Counted from the first letter of the stretch, positions 34,387-43,341 are shown. The stretch is DNA of 64,000 bases from Stieleria maiorica (GCF_008035925.1 NZ_CP036264.1:9479766-9543765); one strand, 5' to 3'. Notes: a model not told the origin generated them from the letters alone. A program made the numbers and translations.

Positions 34387-34659
34387 TCATTCCGCCGGCG
34401 GGCATTCCCTTGCCTTGGACGCATTTAACTCAATGAACCGATGCCATTCTTCCGGCACCTCCTCTTCATGGAAGATCGCTTCCGTCGGACATTCCGGAAC
34501 ACAGGCGCCGCAGTCGATGCATTCCTCCGGGTCGATGTAGACCATTGTTGTGTCTTCGTGAAAGCACTCGGCCGGGCAAACCGCCAGGCGTCGATGAACG
34601 CACCGTGCGACGGCGAGTCGCCAAGGTACGCCAATCGCTCGCCGTCCACCGCAAATCAA
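34387..34659 (-). pseudogene. 4Fe-4S ferredoxin with damaged N-terminus
   Basis: The C-terminal 60 residues are those of a 7Fe-type ferredoxin: VCPAECFHEDTTMVYIDP, then ECIDCGACVPECPTEAIF with an intact CxxCxxCxxxCP cluster, and a normal tail EVPEEWHRFIELNA. The N-terminal part, which normally reads C-x-x-C-x-x-x-x-CV-x-VCP, has been replaced by MICGGRRAIGVPWRLAVARC, so ligands of the first cluster are missing or misplaced. The bases behind it overlap a repeat shared with 60952-60992. I infer a truncated gene; it might still yield a one-cluster protein. Confidence 0.65.
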
Positions 34660-34686
34660 TTTCCGAGCTGACGATGCGGCCCGACA

Positions 34687-34728
34687 GTCGCCGTGTTCTC
34701 CGAACTCGGCGAATCACAAAAGCGAAGC
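34687..34728 (+). repeat. Dispersed repeat shared with 60952-60992 (inverted)
   Basis: GTCGCCGTGTTCTCCGAACT at 34687 and the following CGGCG...AAAAGCGAAGC recur in reverse orientation at 60952-60992, with two or three differences over about 41 bases. Its role is unknown. Confidence 0.6.
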
Positions 34729-34779
34729 TTTGCCCCGCGCCGACCTCGGAGAGGACGGCGACTGTCCAGCCCCCTCAAA

Positions 34780-35200
34780 ATCTAGATTGCGGTAGGCTCA
34801 CCGACTTCGGGTTCTCGCAAGCCTCCCTCGAAGCCTCATCGCCGCTGCTCGGCGGAACCCTCGGCTTCGCGGCCCCGGAGCAAATCGCCCCCGCTTTCGG
34901 CCGCATCAGCCCCCAAACCGACATCTACGCCATCGGCGGCCTGATCCACTGGTACCTCTACGGAAAGCCCCCAATGCGGGCAACGGTGCTTCCGAAACCC
35001 TGATGGAAACGATCGGGAATCAGCGATTCAACGACGAACCCGGTTCGCAACCCGATGCGGCCCGTCAAAGGATCCTGCGAAGCACGTTGGCGAAATCCCC
35101 GGCGGACCGAACCACGACGGCAAGGGACATCCTCCAGCTACTTGCGGACGAACTCACCGCCCTAGAACCGCCAGAGCAATCTTCACCCCGTAGTGGATGA
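34780..35200 (+). pseudogene. C-lobe remnant of a Ser/Thr protein kinase, frameshifted
   Basis: Frame one begins with LDCGRLTDFGFSQASLEASS, containing the DFG motif, then GGTLGFAAPEQIAPAF (APE motif) and ISPQTDIYAIGGLIHWYLYG, the F-helix region. It shifts near 34985 to a second frame with LRSTLAKSPADRTTTARDIL and LLADELTALEPPE, the end of a kinase domain. The N-lobe with the glycine loop and catalytic lysine, and the HRD loop, are absent. It cannot be an active kinase. Confidence 0.65.
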
Positions 35201-35259
35201 GGCGACGAATCCCTTCCCCGTCGTCCGCCGGATCAAGGACTCGTCGTCTCGTCCGATAC
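35190..35259. repeat. Palindromic repeat, family R1 (copy 5)
   Basis: Left arm GTAGTGGATGAGGCGACG at 35190-35212 and right arm GGACTCGTCGTCTCGTCC at 35237-35259 pair over most of their length with a 24-base centre. Each arm carries a base change relative to copy 1. It begins within the end of the kinase remnant. Confidence 0.7.
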
Positions 35260-36031
35260 AAACTCAGTCCACCTTTTTCCGTTTCGTCCAGCAAGGCCGA
35301 TCTTGAAACTGTGCCGTTGAGGGTGAGCCGAAAACCTTGTTCTCATCCTTGAATACCGATTGAAGCACTCACCGTTGATCGCACGTCGGAATACAACGGC
35401 GTTTGAGCCCCTTGCCATTCACGCTGCGTACACACGGGACGAAATCTTGGTGGCGCTTCGGCACTGGAGTTTCAATGACCGATCAAGCCAAAGCGAAGGT
35501 GTTCTGCATCTGAAGAAACACCTTGGGCGTCGCCCAACGCTAGGGGTGTGAACGGCCTTTGGCCGAAGAGACGGGAGTTCGGAGTGGAGCGACGCCCGTC
35601 GGTCGGCACTGTTGGGTATCGCTCTCCTTCTGCCTCTTACGGATCGTGCGAATGGACATTGAGCGTCCCGTGACGTTGACGGCGAGCGGTTTTTGGGGGG
35701 AGCGGCTGGGAGTGAGGGGCCGTGCAATTGCCGCGTTTCCGGGTCACGGCCCCTCATCCCCGGCCCTTCTCCCCCCGCAAAGCCGTGGAGAAGGGAGCCA
35801 TCGTAGGTTGTTTGGAAACCGCCTTCCTGCTTGGCTGGCGCTTCATAGAACCGCGTGTGCTCGAATCACATGGAAGGTCTTGCCGACAGGTGGCGACGCG
35901 AATCCGTGGCTCCCCGGCCGCGCGGCATCCGTGGGTTCGCACTGCTATCCGTGGGCCTTTTTGATTCCCTCTCTTCCAGCAAGGGGCGCGGAAGAGCTGG
36001 CGGTTGGAGCGGGGAGGGTTGCCAAGGTTGA
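35260..36031. other. Gene-free stretch with short repeats
   Basis: No coding frame is convincing; long frames here are arginine- and proline-rich shadows. A half copy of the palindrome described at 51463-51536 (ATCCGTGGGTTCGCACTGCT) lies at 35928-35956. CCCTCATCCCCGGCCCTTCT near 35750 opposite GGAGCGGCTGGGAGTGAGGG near 35700 forms a loose inverted pair. I see nothing else. Confidence 0.45.
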
Positions 36032-36917
36032 TCATTCAACAGCCGTCGGGTGAGCCGGGGGTGACAGGAACGAGTAAAGAGCCGGGATGACGAACAGCGT
36101 CAGCACGGTGGCGAAGGTCAGGCCGAAGATGAGCAGCCAGGCCAGGCCTTGCCACAGCGGCCCGCCGGCCAGGGCAAGCGGCAACGTCACGATGATGATC
36201 GAAGTGCGGGCGAGACTGTTGAACTGGAAAATCAACAACAGGATGATTGCGATGAACGACATACCGAACGAACGGAACATTTTCCATTGAGCCTTCATCG
36301 ACTCTTCGAGCGCGCCGCCGATCTCAATGCGAAATCCGGGCGGCAGTTCGGCTTTCAACTGCTTCATCGGCTCGGAGTTGAAGACACGTATCGTGATGTC
36401 GTTGCCGGACGCCCCGAAGTCGATTCGCGACCTGACTTCGATCGTTCGATTTCCATCGCGTCGATCAATCGTCTCCGGTCGCCATTGCGGTTTGACGGTT
36501 GCGATGGCCGCCAGTGAAATCTTGCCGGCACGGATTTCCGCGTAGTTCAGCTTCAGGTTCTCCGGTTCCCAGGCGAGGTACCAGCGTGATCCGCCACCGC
36601 CGACGATGGTTCGCATGTTGAATAAACGCTGGTGTGACTTTCCTTCGGCATCGACGTGGGGGCTGAGCGCGCGGATCACCGCTTCGACTTTGCGAGCGGC
36701 TTCGTTGGTTTGCGCTATCGAAGCGGATTCGGGCAAGTAGATTTCAACGGCAAACTGGTCACGCTGTGTGAGCGGAAAGAACTCACTGGAGACCGGAAGC
36801 TGGGTCGCAAGCACCAACATGCCGATGGATGCGGAAATCGTGACGAACCGATGACGGAGCGACCAACCGAGTGCGGCGGCGTAGAGTCCGTAGAAGCCGC
36901 CTTGTGACGAGGCTGTC
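36032..36917 (-). pseudogene. RND efflux permease fragment with internal deletions
   Basis: The frame is open upstream to a stop at about 36918 and encodes GGFYGLYAAALGWSLRHRFV, then QRDQFAVEIYLPESASIAQT, both from the start of the second half of an AcrB/CusA-like permease. Porter-domain pieces follow (GGGGSRWYLAWEPENLKLNY, RSRIDFGASGNDITIRVF). The C-terminus reads TLPLALAGGPLWQGLAWLLI, then FGLTFATVLTLFVIPALYSF. In an intact permease of about 1000 residues two separate PLAL-containing helices lie about 80 residues apart; here one has been joined to the other, and the whole N-terminal half is missing. No complete ion-translocation helix pair remains. Confidence 0.8.
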
Positions 36918-37202
36918 TAATGGAAGCGGACGCGGAGTTTGCGGCAATGCAATTTGTCGGCTTGCTGCGCACGTTCGCTTTCTGGCCAAGCATCGTCCAC
37001 GGAGAGCCCCCACCCTCGCGCCGCAAACGCAATCAAATCGTCGCCTGCACTGTCGAGATGTTTCTCAGTCGATACGGGGTGGAATGAATCGTATAGCGGA
37101 ACTCGTACAGAGTTTCGACGTGATCTGGCCGCGTGACGTAGGAGGACGAAAGTCTTGACGTGGTACAATCGGCGGACCGAAGTCGTTCCCATCCAACAAG
37201 AC
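36918..37202. other. Intergenic region
   Basis: 285 bases without a recognisable gene on either strand. CGTATAGCGGAACTCGTACA around 37090 and the following bases may contain the promoter of the DUF1186 gene, but no clear core elements were identified. Confidence 0.4.
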
Positions 37203-38186
37203 ATGACCATGGAAGATCCAAACACCAGCGCCATGCCCCACAGTGACCTTGAATCCATCCTCGATCACTTGGACGATCCCGATGTCCGCTTTCCTGCCGA
37301 TGCGATCGAAGAGGCGAGAAAGCGATCGCAAGAGATCACGCCCCTGCTGATCCGTCAAATTGAAGACGCGACCCATGATTGCCGGCTGGGAAAGCTTGAT
37401 CCTTGCTGCGGCCACTTTTACGGTGCGCTGTTGCTGGCGGAGTTTCGCGCGGTGGAGGCCTGGCCGGCGATTCGTGCGGCGATCTCATTGCCAGGCGACT
37501 TGTCTTACAAATTATTCGGGGATGCAATCACCGAGGACTTCGGCTGTGTCATCGCCACACTTGCCGGAGATCAGCTGTCCGACATCGACGACCTGGTCAG
37601 CGATCGGTCGGTGGACGTCTACGTTCGCTGGGCTGCCTGCGATACAGCCTTGTATCGAATTCGCGATGAGGCGTGGTCTCGGGAAGAGGCTATCGAGTGG
37701 CTTTCTAGGCACCTTGAGAAAGCGATTGAAAACAAAGACGAATTGGCCGAGGGCCTGGTGACACGCTTGGAAGATTTGGCAGCCGAACAAAAGCTGCCCC
37801 TGATCGAAGCAGCATTTGCCGCCGGTGTGATCGACGACGAACTCTATTCCCTCGACGAAGTGAAAGAAACGATTGCACAGGGAGACGCGATTTTTCACGA
37901 GACGATGGAAGGGCTTCACTTTCCCAGCGGATTGGTCTCCCACGTCGAGGGATGGTTGGATGGCGGCGACATCGAGAGCGACTGGGACGTCGAATTCGGC
38001 CCCTACGATGACGAACCACTTGAGTCGTTTGTGCCCCTTGGCGAATCCGAGGACGATTACGTTTCCAGAAACGGCACCACGATTCGCAACGAGGGCGTCA
38101 AGGTCGGCCGCAACGACAAGTGCCCCTGCGGCAGCGGACAGAAATACAAGAAGTGCTGCGGAAGAACCTCCGTCCGGAACAACTAA
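37203..38186 (+). CDS. DUF1186 protein with C-terminal SEC-C zinc motif
   Basis: 327 residues from ATG 37203; ATG 37209 is possible and the longer frame to 37155 is unlikely. The body is helical with HEAT-like repeats (HFYGALLLAEFRAVEAWPAI, VDVYVRWAACDTALYRIRDE), as in DUF1186 proteins. The last 25 residues, KVGRNDKCPCGSGQKYKKCC, are a SEC-C zinc-binding motif with C-x-C-x8-C-C spacing, the tail also found on SecA, where it contacts SecB and ribosomes. A role in binding proteins or ribosomes is plausible but not proven. The gene lies 5 bases upstream of the next one, suggesting an operon. Confidence 0.88.
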   Translation: MTMEDPNTSAMPHSDLESILDHLDDPDVRFPADAIEEARKRSQEITPLLIRQIEDATHDCRLGKLDPCCGHFYGALLLAEFRAVEAWPAIRAAISLPGDLSYKLFGDAITEDFGCVIATLAGDQLSDIDDLVSDRSVDVYVRWAACDTALYRIRDEAWSREEAIEWLSRHLEKAIENKDELAEGLVTRLEDLAAEQKLPLIEAAFAAGVIDDELYSLDEVKETIAQGDAIFHETMEGLHFPSGLVSHVEGWLDGGDIESDWDVEFGPYDDEPLESFVPLGESEDDYVSRNGTTIRNEGVKVGRNDKCPCGSGQKYKKCCGRTSVRNN

Positions 38187-38191
38187 CTATC

Positions 38192-38851
38192 ATGGGAATC
38201 ACCATCCACTATCGCGGAACTGTCGACGATCTCGGGAAGATCGAAACGATGGATCGTCTGCGTCGCAAGAACGACTTGCGCAGCGAACGGATGACGCGCC
38301 GAATCGCCGAAGCGACGGCGTCTGGCATGTCGGTCAACGAAGCGTTCGAGTTGGCGATGCAAGAAGAAGGCTTTTCGCCTCCCAGCCGCGAGGCAGCCGA
38401 TGGCGATGAGCGGCTGATCGAAGACGTCTCGCAGAAACAGCCATGGCTTGAAAGCCTGCCGTCACATCCGTTCGATCGCGACAGTCAGCCGTCGCGATCG
38501 GATACTCACCCGGCGGTGACCGAAGCGGAGTCGTTTCTGATGGCGGCCATGAAGCTGGCCAAAGAGGAACGCGACACGTCGCCGTTTGTCTCGATCCTGA
38601 CGCGAGCGAGCATGGATATGCTTGGCGGCGTTGTCCAAGCGACCAGCGACGATTTCAGTGCTCTCACCCATCGCGCCCTCGCCATCAGCCAACTCAAACG
38701 TGCCCTGGCCGGCCATGCCTATGCCCGCGGCGCGATCTTCGGGCTGCGAAGTGCAGAAGTGATCAGCCAAGAGCAATCGTCGGCATTTCACGATCAACTC
38801 GAGTCGCTGCTGGGGACGATCCACCAGTTGACCGAAGACGCTTGGGCCTGA
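38192..38851 (+). CDS. Hypothetical protein with a possibly chimeric N-terminus
   Basis: 219 residues, starting five bases after the DUF1186 gene. The first 20 residues, MGITIHYRGTVDDLGKIETM, resemble the opening of a separate family of larger planctomycete proteins, whereas the rest (RRIAEATASGMSVNEAFELA; then SFLMAAMKLAKEERDTSPFV and LTHRALAISQLKRALAGHAY) is helical and unlike it. I infer that two reading frames were joined in frame by a deletion, or that this is a genuine family I do not know. No motif points to a function. A half copy of repeat R1 lies 10 bases after the stop. Confidence 0.6.
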   Translation: MGITIHYRGTVDDLGKIETMDRLRRKNDLRSERMTRRIAEATASGMSVNEAFELAMQEEGFSPPSREAADGDERLIEDVSQKQPWLESLPSHPFDRDSQPSRSDTHPAVTEAESFLMAAMKLAKEERDTSPFVSILTRASMDMLGGVVQATSDDFSALTHRALAISQLKRALAGHAYARGAIFGLRSAEVISQEQSSAFHDQLESLLGTIHQLTEDAWA

Positions 38852-38861
38852 CGTGACGAAT

Positions 38862-38884
38862 GGACTCGTCGCCTCGTCCACTAC
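38862..38884 (-). repeat. Half copy of palindromic repeat R1 (copy 6)
   Basis: Only the right arm GGACTCGTCGCCTCGTCCAC is present, between the stop of the plus-strand gene and the end of the convergent minus-strand gene. Confidence 0.75.
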
Positions 38885-38909
38885 CCGAAAGGCAAGCTGC
38901 GGCAGAAGA

Positions 38910-39209
38910 CTAGTTCTTCCTCTCGGTGACACTGTCGATTTTTTCCTGGATAGATTGTTCGCGGTCGGTGCGGGTGCCGACTTTGATGCTGGTGGTGATT
39001 CGCGGCGCGCCGATCGCGTGGACGCGTTCGTGGCACCGCTTGATTGCCGCAAACACCTCATCCCAGTCGCCCTCGATGTTCGTGCCGTAGGCGTGAAGCT
39101 GGTGCTTTAACCCGGCTTCCTGCAAGACGTCCTGGCACTCGGCAACGTATTGGCTGACCGAAACACCGACGCCCATCGGGACGACGCACAGATCGACAAT
39201 GACTTTCAT
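38910..39209 (-). CDS. MTH1187/YkoF-type thiamine-binding protein
   Basis: 99 residues from ATG 39209, an optimal length for the MTH1187 (DUF77) family. MKVIVDLCVVPMGVGVSVSQ starts the first ferredoxin-like strand, KHQLHAYGTNIEGDWDEVFA holds the conserved T-N-I-E-G-D segment, and HAIGAPRITTSIKVGTRTDR ends the fold. Related proteins bind thiamine or its pyrimidine part, often as small cytoplasmic dimers. No thiamine-biosynthesis gene or TPP riboswitch is seen nearby, so its role here is open. Confidence 0.88.
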   Translation of the reverse strand: MKVIVDLCVVPMGVGVSVSQYVAECQDVLQEAGLKHQLHAYGTNIEGDWDEVFAAIKRCHERVHAIGAPRITTSIKVGTRTDREQSIQEKIDSVTERKN

Positions 39210-39299
39210 CTCGCTTGGCTCTCTCATTTCAAGGAAAAATCCGATTTTAGGCTATCAGGCCTAAACTTTTCCGCCATGAAAGGCGGCAGCGATCGGTGC

Positions 39300-39625
39300 A
39301 TTGCAAATTGCAAAATGAACATTGCAAATCTTAAATTGTCTCAGACTCGATTGCAGAAGTGCGAAATAGGGCTGAAAAATGCAAGCCGATGATCTGTCCG
39401 AAGGTTTGCTTGACTCGGCGGTGCAAGTCGACAACGCGCCGTTGTGATCAATACAAGCCCGAAGCGAGAGCGAGTGGGTGAATGACCTGCGCCCATGCAC
39501 ACTTGCCGGCGCTGCGTGCTTGTATTCGATTCCATTCCGGACGAAGTATCGCATTACGGCTCAGGAAGCACGTTGCGGAACGTCCTCAATAGCCAATTTG
39601 CAATGTTCATTTTGCAATTTGCAAT
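39300..39625. mobile_element. MITE-like element, family M (copy 3, 326 bp)
   Basis: Left end 39300-39330 (ATTGCAAATTGCAAAATGAA and on) and right end 39595-39625 (AATTTGCAATGTTCATTTTG and on) are 31-base inverted repeats identical except for the last base. Copies 1 and 3 share the same 31 bases almost perfectly, but the cores differ. The element is inserted between the thiamine-binding gene and a deleted small gene. Confidence 0.78.
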
Positions 39626-39637
39626 CCTCCCCCCATC

Positions 39638-39862
39638 CTAAAACCCAGCCTTCTTGAGTTCGCTGCTCAATGCGTTTCGGGTGGGGAACTTCGCGCGAAT
39701 GGATTCCACTTTGGCGATTGCCATCGATTTCCCACATGCCCTGGCAAGCACGGACAATTCTTCGGCAGCTCTCTGATACGCGGGGCGATTTCGTCCTTGG
39801 ATGGCCGCGTCATCAAGCGGAGCGTCAACCGCACGAAACTCAACCCATTGATACTCCGACAT
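39638..39862 (-). pseudogene. Internally deleted small conserved protein (MSEYQ type)
   Basis: 74 codons. The first 17 residues, MSEYQWVEFRAVDAPLD, match the start of a large family (usual opening MSEYQYYEF-x-AIDRPL) of several hundred residues, and the C-terminal 50 (RPAYQRAAEELSVLARACGK...FPTRNALSSELKKAGF) match its end. The middle is absent, joined in frame. The product would be too short to fold like the parent, so I treat it as a deletion derivative. The function of the parent family is unknown to me. Confidence 0.5.
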
Positions 39863-39996
39863 TCCGCTACCTCCTCGAGTTCCATAGGTCAGAGGCAAGA
39901 ATAACAAGGCGCAATGCTTGAGACCACCATCGGCGTTATTCTGGAATAATCGTCAAATGGTGCGGCAGGTGCGTGGTTTTCGAGGCATTGGTGAGC

Positions 39997-40560
39997 ATGA
40001 CAGAGAAAGATTCCGCCGGCGAAACACTGACTGAAAGGCAGTTTATGCAGCTGTTTGTGCAGCATGAGCCTGTGCTGCGTGTGGTTGCGCGGTCGATGCT
40101 GACCGACTGGATGGCCGTCGATGATGTGTTGCAGGAAGCGGGCGTGACGATGTGGGAAAAGATCGACCAGCTCGAAAACGTGGACGGTTTCCTGCCCTGG
40201 GCCAGAGTGATCGTGCGTCTAAAATGCCATTCGGCGATCAATTCCGCGCGGCGACGTCGACTGGTATTGTCGGAGGAAGCGATCAAGTTGCTGGCCGTTG
40301 AGATCGACTCGATCGACCGCGAACGCTACGAAACCAATCTCACTGCGCTGCAAGGCTGCCTGCAGAAGTTGTCGCCACAGCAGCGAGAACTCGTGCTGGC
40401 CGCGTACCGCGACGGGGTCGAGGTCCAGGACATCGCTGCGAGAATCGGCAAGTCGGCCAATGCTCTCTACAAGCAACTCGGTCGACTCCGCGGAAAGTTG
40501 TCTGATTGCGTGGAGCTGACTGTCAAAACGGGTGCACCCGGAGGAGGGCTCGCGCGATGA
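39997..40560 (+). CDS. ECF-type RNA polymerase sigma factor
   Basis: 187 residues from ATG 39997. Region 2 reads FMQLFVQHEPVLRVVARSML through DVLQEAGVTMWEKI, and region 4 LSPQQRELVLAAYRDGVEVQ then NALYKQLGRLRGKLSDCVEL, as in the planctomycete short sigma family. The stop overlaps the start of the following FecR-LamG gene by four bases (ATGA at 40557-40560), the same arrangement as at 7611. Downstream, in the same orientation, lie a GH43-like gene and three sulfatases, which it probably serves. Confidence 0.92.
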   Translation: MTEKDSAGETLTERQFMQLFVQHEPVLRVVARSMLTDWMAVDDVLQEAGVTMWEKIDQLENVDGFLPWARVIVRLKCHSAINSARRRRLVLSEEAIKLLAVEIDSIDRERYETNLTALQGCLQKLSPQQRELVLAAYRDGVEVQDIAARIGKSANALYKQLGRLRGKLSDCVELTVKTGAPGGGLAR

Positions 40561-42119
40561 ACGATCGAGAGCTGATTCAGCAGTATTTGCTCGGCAGCCT
40601 GGACGAAGACGATGTCGCGGCTCTGGATAACCGGCTTTGCGCCGATCCGTCGCTCCGAAAGGCTTTTGCAGATCAATTGCTGCTCGACTGCAACCTGCGT
40701 GACGTCGCCGGTCAAGTGCGCGTCGACGCGAAGATGCCGGCAACTGCCGGTCGGCAGCGTCGATGGATCGGATGGGCCGTTATCGCATCGCTTGCCGCCA
40801 TGCTGCTGCTTGCTGTCTCGATTCAATTCGGCGGCCTTTGGAACAGGCGAGACATGTCCACCGCCGCAGTGGATGCATCGATCGGTTCGATTGCGATGCT
40901 GGTTCAGTCGTCGGAAGACAGGTGGAAAGGGGTATCGCAGGCGCCACGATTCCTTCACCCTGGTCGACTGCAGTTGGAGTCGGGTTTGGCAGAGGTCGGG
41001 ATCTACAATGGCGTGACGCTGTATCTGGAAGGCCCGGTCGACGTGGAGCTCGTTTCGCTTGAACGGGCTCATCTTCACGCGGGGAAAATGAGGGCCAGCG
41101 TTCCAGAGGAAGCCGAAGGTTTTACCGTGACGACCGATTCGATGCGGCTGGTGGATCGAGGGACCGAGTTTGCGATTGCGGCGGATGCCGGTGGCGTCTC
41201 GAAAGTGTACGTCTTTGATGGTTTGGTCGACTTGTTCCCGACCGAGGAGACAACGCTACAAAACAGTGCTCGTTCGGTGCGCGAAGGCGAAAGCGTCGAG
41301 ATCGGTCCGGCGTTCCAGACTCGGGAGACAGACCTCGATCCGGATCAATTTCCCTCAGCCGCAGCGATTGACCGGTCGGTTGCCGATCGTTTCGAACGAT
41401 GGAAGCAATGGAGTCATCGATTTGCACGACGTTCGGACTTGGTTTTGTACTTTACCTTTGAAGACGCCAGCGACCACAAGCCGAATCGCAAGCGGGTGGA
41501 AAATTTAGCGGTCCAGTCGCGAGCGACGGCTCATGCGACGATTGTCGGTTGTGAAACGCTGGCCGGACGCTGGCCGCAGAAGAAGGCGATCGGTTTCTAC
41601 AATGCTGCCGATCGCGTGCGTGTGAAAGTGCCTGGCGAATACCCACAACTGACCCTGGCGTGTTGGGTGCGACTGGATGAGCTTCGCGGTGTCAATCAGG
41701 CCCTGTTGCTGACCGATACGTTTGATCCGTGGCAACCGCACTGGCAGATCGCCAAGGAGGGAGCGTTGAAGCTGGGCATTAGCCAGGAAGATCGCCGCGA
41801 TCGATTGCAGATGCGTGTCTCGTCCTCCCCGGTCGAAGACGTCGCGTCGTTGGGCCGGTGGATGCATCTGGCAACCGTCTACGACTCGGGTAACAGGACG
41901 ATCCAGCACTACATCAACGGCAAAGAGGCCGGCAACGGTGTTTTGCCAAAGTCTGGGCCGCTGCGATTTGGCACGGCCGAAATCGGCAACTGGCTCAAGC
42001 CGCGTACCGTTGGTGGCGAGCCGATTCGAAACCTGGATGGACGCATTGACGAATTGATGATGCTGGAATCGGCGTTAGATCAAGACGAAATCAAAGAGAT
42101 TTACAAGTTCGGACACTGA
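40557..42119 (+). CDS. FecR-domain membrane protein with C-terminal LamG domain
   Basis: 520 residues. The start at 40557 makes an ATGA overlap with the sigma gene. N-terminal helices (MNDRELIQQYLLGSLDEDDV) are anti-sigma-like; the membrane span is at about 70-90 (WIGWAVIASLAAMLLLAVSI). A FecR-like region with TTDSMRLVDRGTEFAIAADA follows, then a LamG-type jelly roll at about 310-515 (LTLACWVRLDELRGVNQALL, MHLATVYDSGN, GRIDELMMLESALD). It parallels the protein at 7611-9263 in every domain but with low identity. I infer a sensor that couples periplasmic carbohydrate to the sigma factor; this has not been read from binding residues. Confidence 0.9.
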   Translation: MNDRELIQQYLLGSLDEDDVAALDNRLCADPSLRKAFADQLLLDCNLRDVAGQVRVDAKMPATAGRQRRWIGWAVIASLAAMLLLAVSIQFGGLWNRRDMSTAAVDASIGSIAMLVQSSEDRWKGVSQAPRFLHPGRLQLESGLAEVGIYNGVTLYLEGPVDVELVSLERAHLHAGKMRASVPEEAEGFTVTTDSMRLVDRGTEFAIAADAGGVSKVYVFDGLVDLFPTEETTLQNSARSVREGESVEIGPAFQTRETDLDPDQFPSAAAIDRSVADRFERWKQWSHRFARRSDLVLYFTFEDASDHKPNRKRVENLAVQSRATAHATIVGCETLAGRWPQKKAIGFYNAADRVRVKVPGEYPQLTLACWVRLDELRGVNQALLLTDTFDPWQPHWQIAKEGALKLGISQEDRRDRLQMRVSSSPVEDVASLGRWMHLATVYDSGNRTIQHYINGKEAGNGVLPKSGPLRFGTAEIGNWLKPRTVGGEPIRNLDGRIDELMMLESALDQDEIKEIYKFGH

Positions 42120-42204
42120 TGCGTCTCTCACGCTCTCCGATTCCTCTGCGACTTCCCGTTCAGAAGTATCTCACCAGAACACGCACCCTCAATTAAACGA
42201 GCTA

Positions 42205-43341
42205 ATGAAGACGATTGTTCGATCCGCGATCCTGCTGGCCTGTTTGTCGTATCCTGCCGTGGGCGATGAAACGCGTTCCAAATTGGGCCAGCCCGAGACG
42301 ATCAACGGGCAATCTGCCCCCGACTTGAAAATCGAGTTTGGCAAGGTCTCCAAGAAATCCGTCTTCGTCAGCGACACCCAAAGCATTTGGGGCGGCAGCG
42401 TCGTCAAAGGAGACGATGGTCGTTACCACATGCTGTACTCGCGTTGGCCAAAAAGTCTCGGTTGGGCATGGGTGACGGATTCCGAGATCGCGCATGCGGT
42501 GGCCGATGATCCGCTCGGACCCTACCAACACACCGGCGTCGCGCTGCCGCGTCGTGGCAAAGCGTTTTGGGATGGCTGGTGTACGCACAATCCGACGGTG
42601 CACAAGTTCGGCGACAAGTATTACCTGTACCACATGGGCAACACGGGTGATGGTGAAATCGTTGGCCATCCGGGTAAACAGCTGCTGAACTGGCAACACC
42701 GCAACAACCAACACATCGGCGTCGCTGTCGCCGATGATCCCGCCGGACCATGGACACGCATGGACACACCGGTGCTGGATGTCAGTGACGACGACGAAGC
42801 GGCAGACGCACTGATGACGTCCAATCCATCGGTCTGCCAGCGCCCCGACGGCAGCATTTTGATGGTTTACAAAGCGGTCGGCAAGAAATTCCCCATGCCC
42901 AACGGTGGCCCGGTCGTTCACATGGTGGCGATCGCCGAAAAGCCGACCGGCCCGTTCAAGAAAATGCCCGATCCCGTGTTTACGTTCGAAGGCGAACGTT
43001 TTCCGGCGGAAGATCCTTACATCTGGTACCAGGACGGCAAGTTCCGCGCGATCGTCAAACGCATCAAGCATGAAAACGGGAAACGGTTGTTTTCACTGGT
43101 GCACTACGATTCGGTCGACGGCATCGATTGGCAACCGGCCAAGCACCATGAACTGTCGGACCGATCGATCACGTGGGAAGACGGCACGACCGAGAGATTT
43201 GACCACCTGGAGCGCCCCCAGGTCCTCATTGAAGACGGAGTTCCCGTCGCGTTGATGTGTGCCGCCGACCGCATCGATGAAAACAACGTCCGTCATTCGT
43301 TCAATCTCCAAATTCCGCTGATCGTCACGAAGGATGAATAG
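42205..43341 (+). CDS. Secreted five-bladed beta-propeller glycoside hydrolase (GH43/GH117-like)
   Basis: 378 residues with a Sec signal (MKTIVRSAILLACLSYPAVG). The repeating blades include DTQSIWGGSVVKGDDGRYHM, FWDGWCTHNPTVHKFGDKYY, DALMTSNPSVCQRPDGSILM and PAEDPYIWYQDGKFRAIVKR, the pattern of GH43, GH117 and relatives. Acidic residues near HNPTV and in AEDPYIW are the likely catalytic positions. Enzymes of this type act on arabinan, xylan or agar oligosaccharides in the periplasm; the exact activity is unknown. It is followed with an 8-base overlap by a sulfatase gene, so both act on the same sulfated glycan. Confidence 0.8.
   Translation: MKTIVRSAILLACLSYPAVGDETRSKLGQPETINGQSAPDLKIEFGKVSKKSVFVSDTQSIWGGSVVKGDDGRYHMLYSRWPKSLGWAWVTDSEIAHAVADDPLGPYQHTGVALPRRGKAFWDGWCTHNPTVHKFGDKYYLYHMGNTGDGEIVGHPGKQLLNWQHRNNQHIGVAVADDPAGPWTRMDTPVLDVSDDDEAADALMTSNPSVCQRPDGSILMVYKAVGKKFPMPNGGPVVHMVAIAEKPTGPFKKMPDPVFTFEGERFPAEDPYIWYQDGKFRAIVKRIKHENGKRLFSLVHYDSVDGIDWQPAKHHELSDRSITWEDGTTERFDHLERPQVLIEDGVPVALMCAADRIDENNVRHSFNLQIPLIVTKDE

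Noticed and set aside
35559..36053. Frame of 164 codons
   Set aside because: Composition and lack of any motif indicate non-coding repeat-derived DNA.
30011..39625. CRISPR array suggested by several AT-rich repeats
   Set aside because: The repeats occur as inverted pairs spaced by 120-300 bases and not as regular direct repeats with unique spacers; no cas gene is present.
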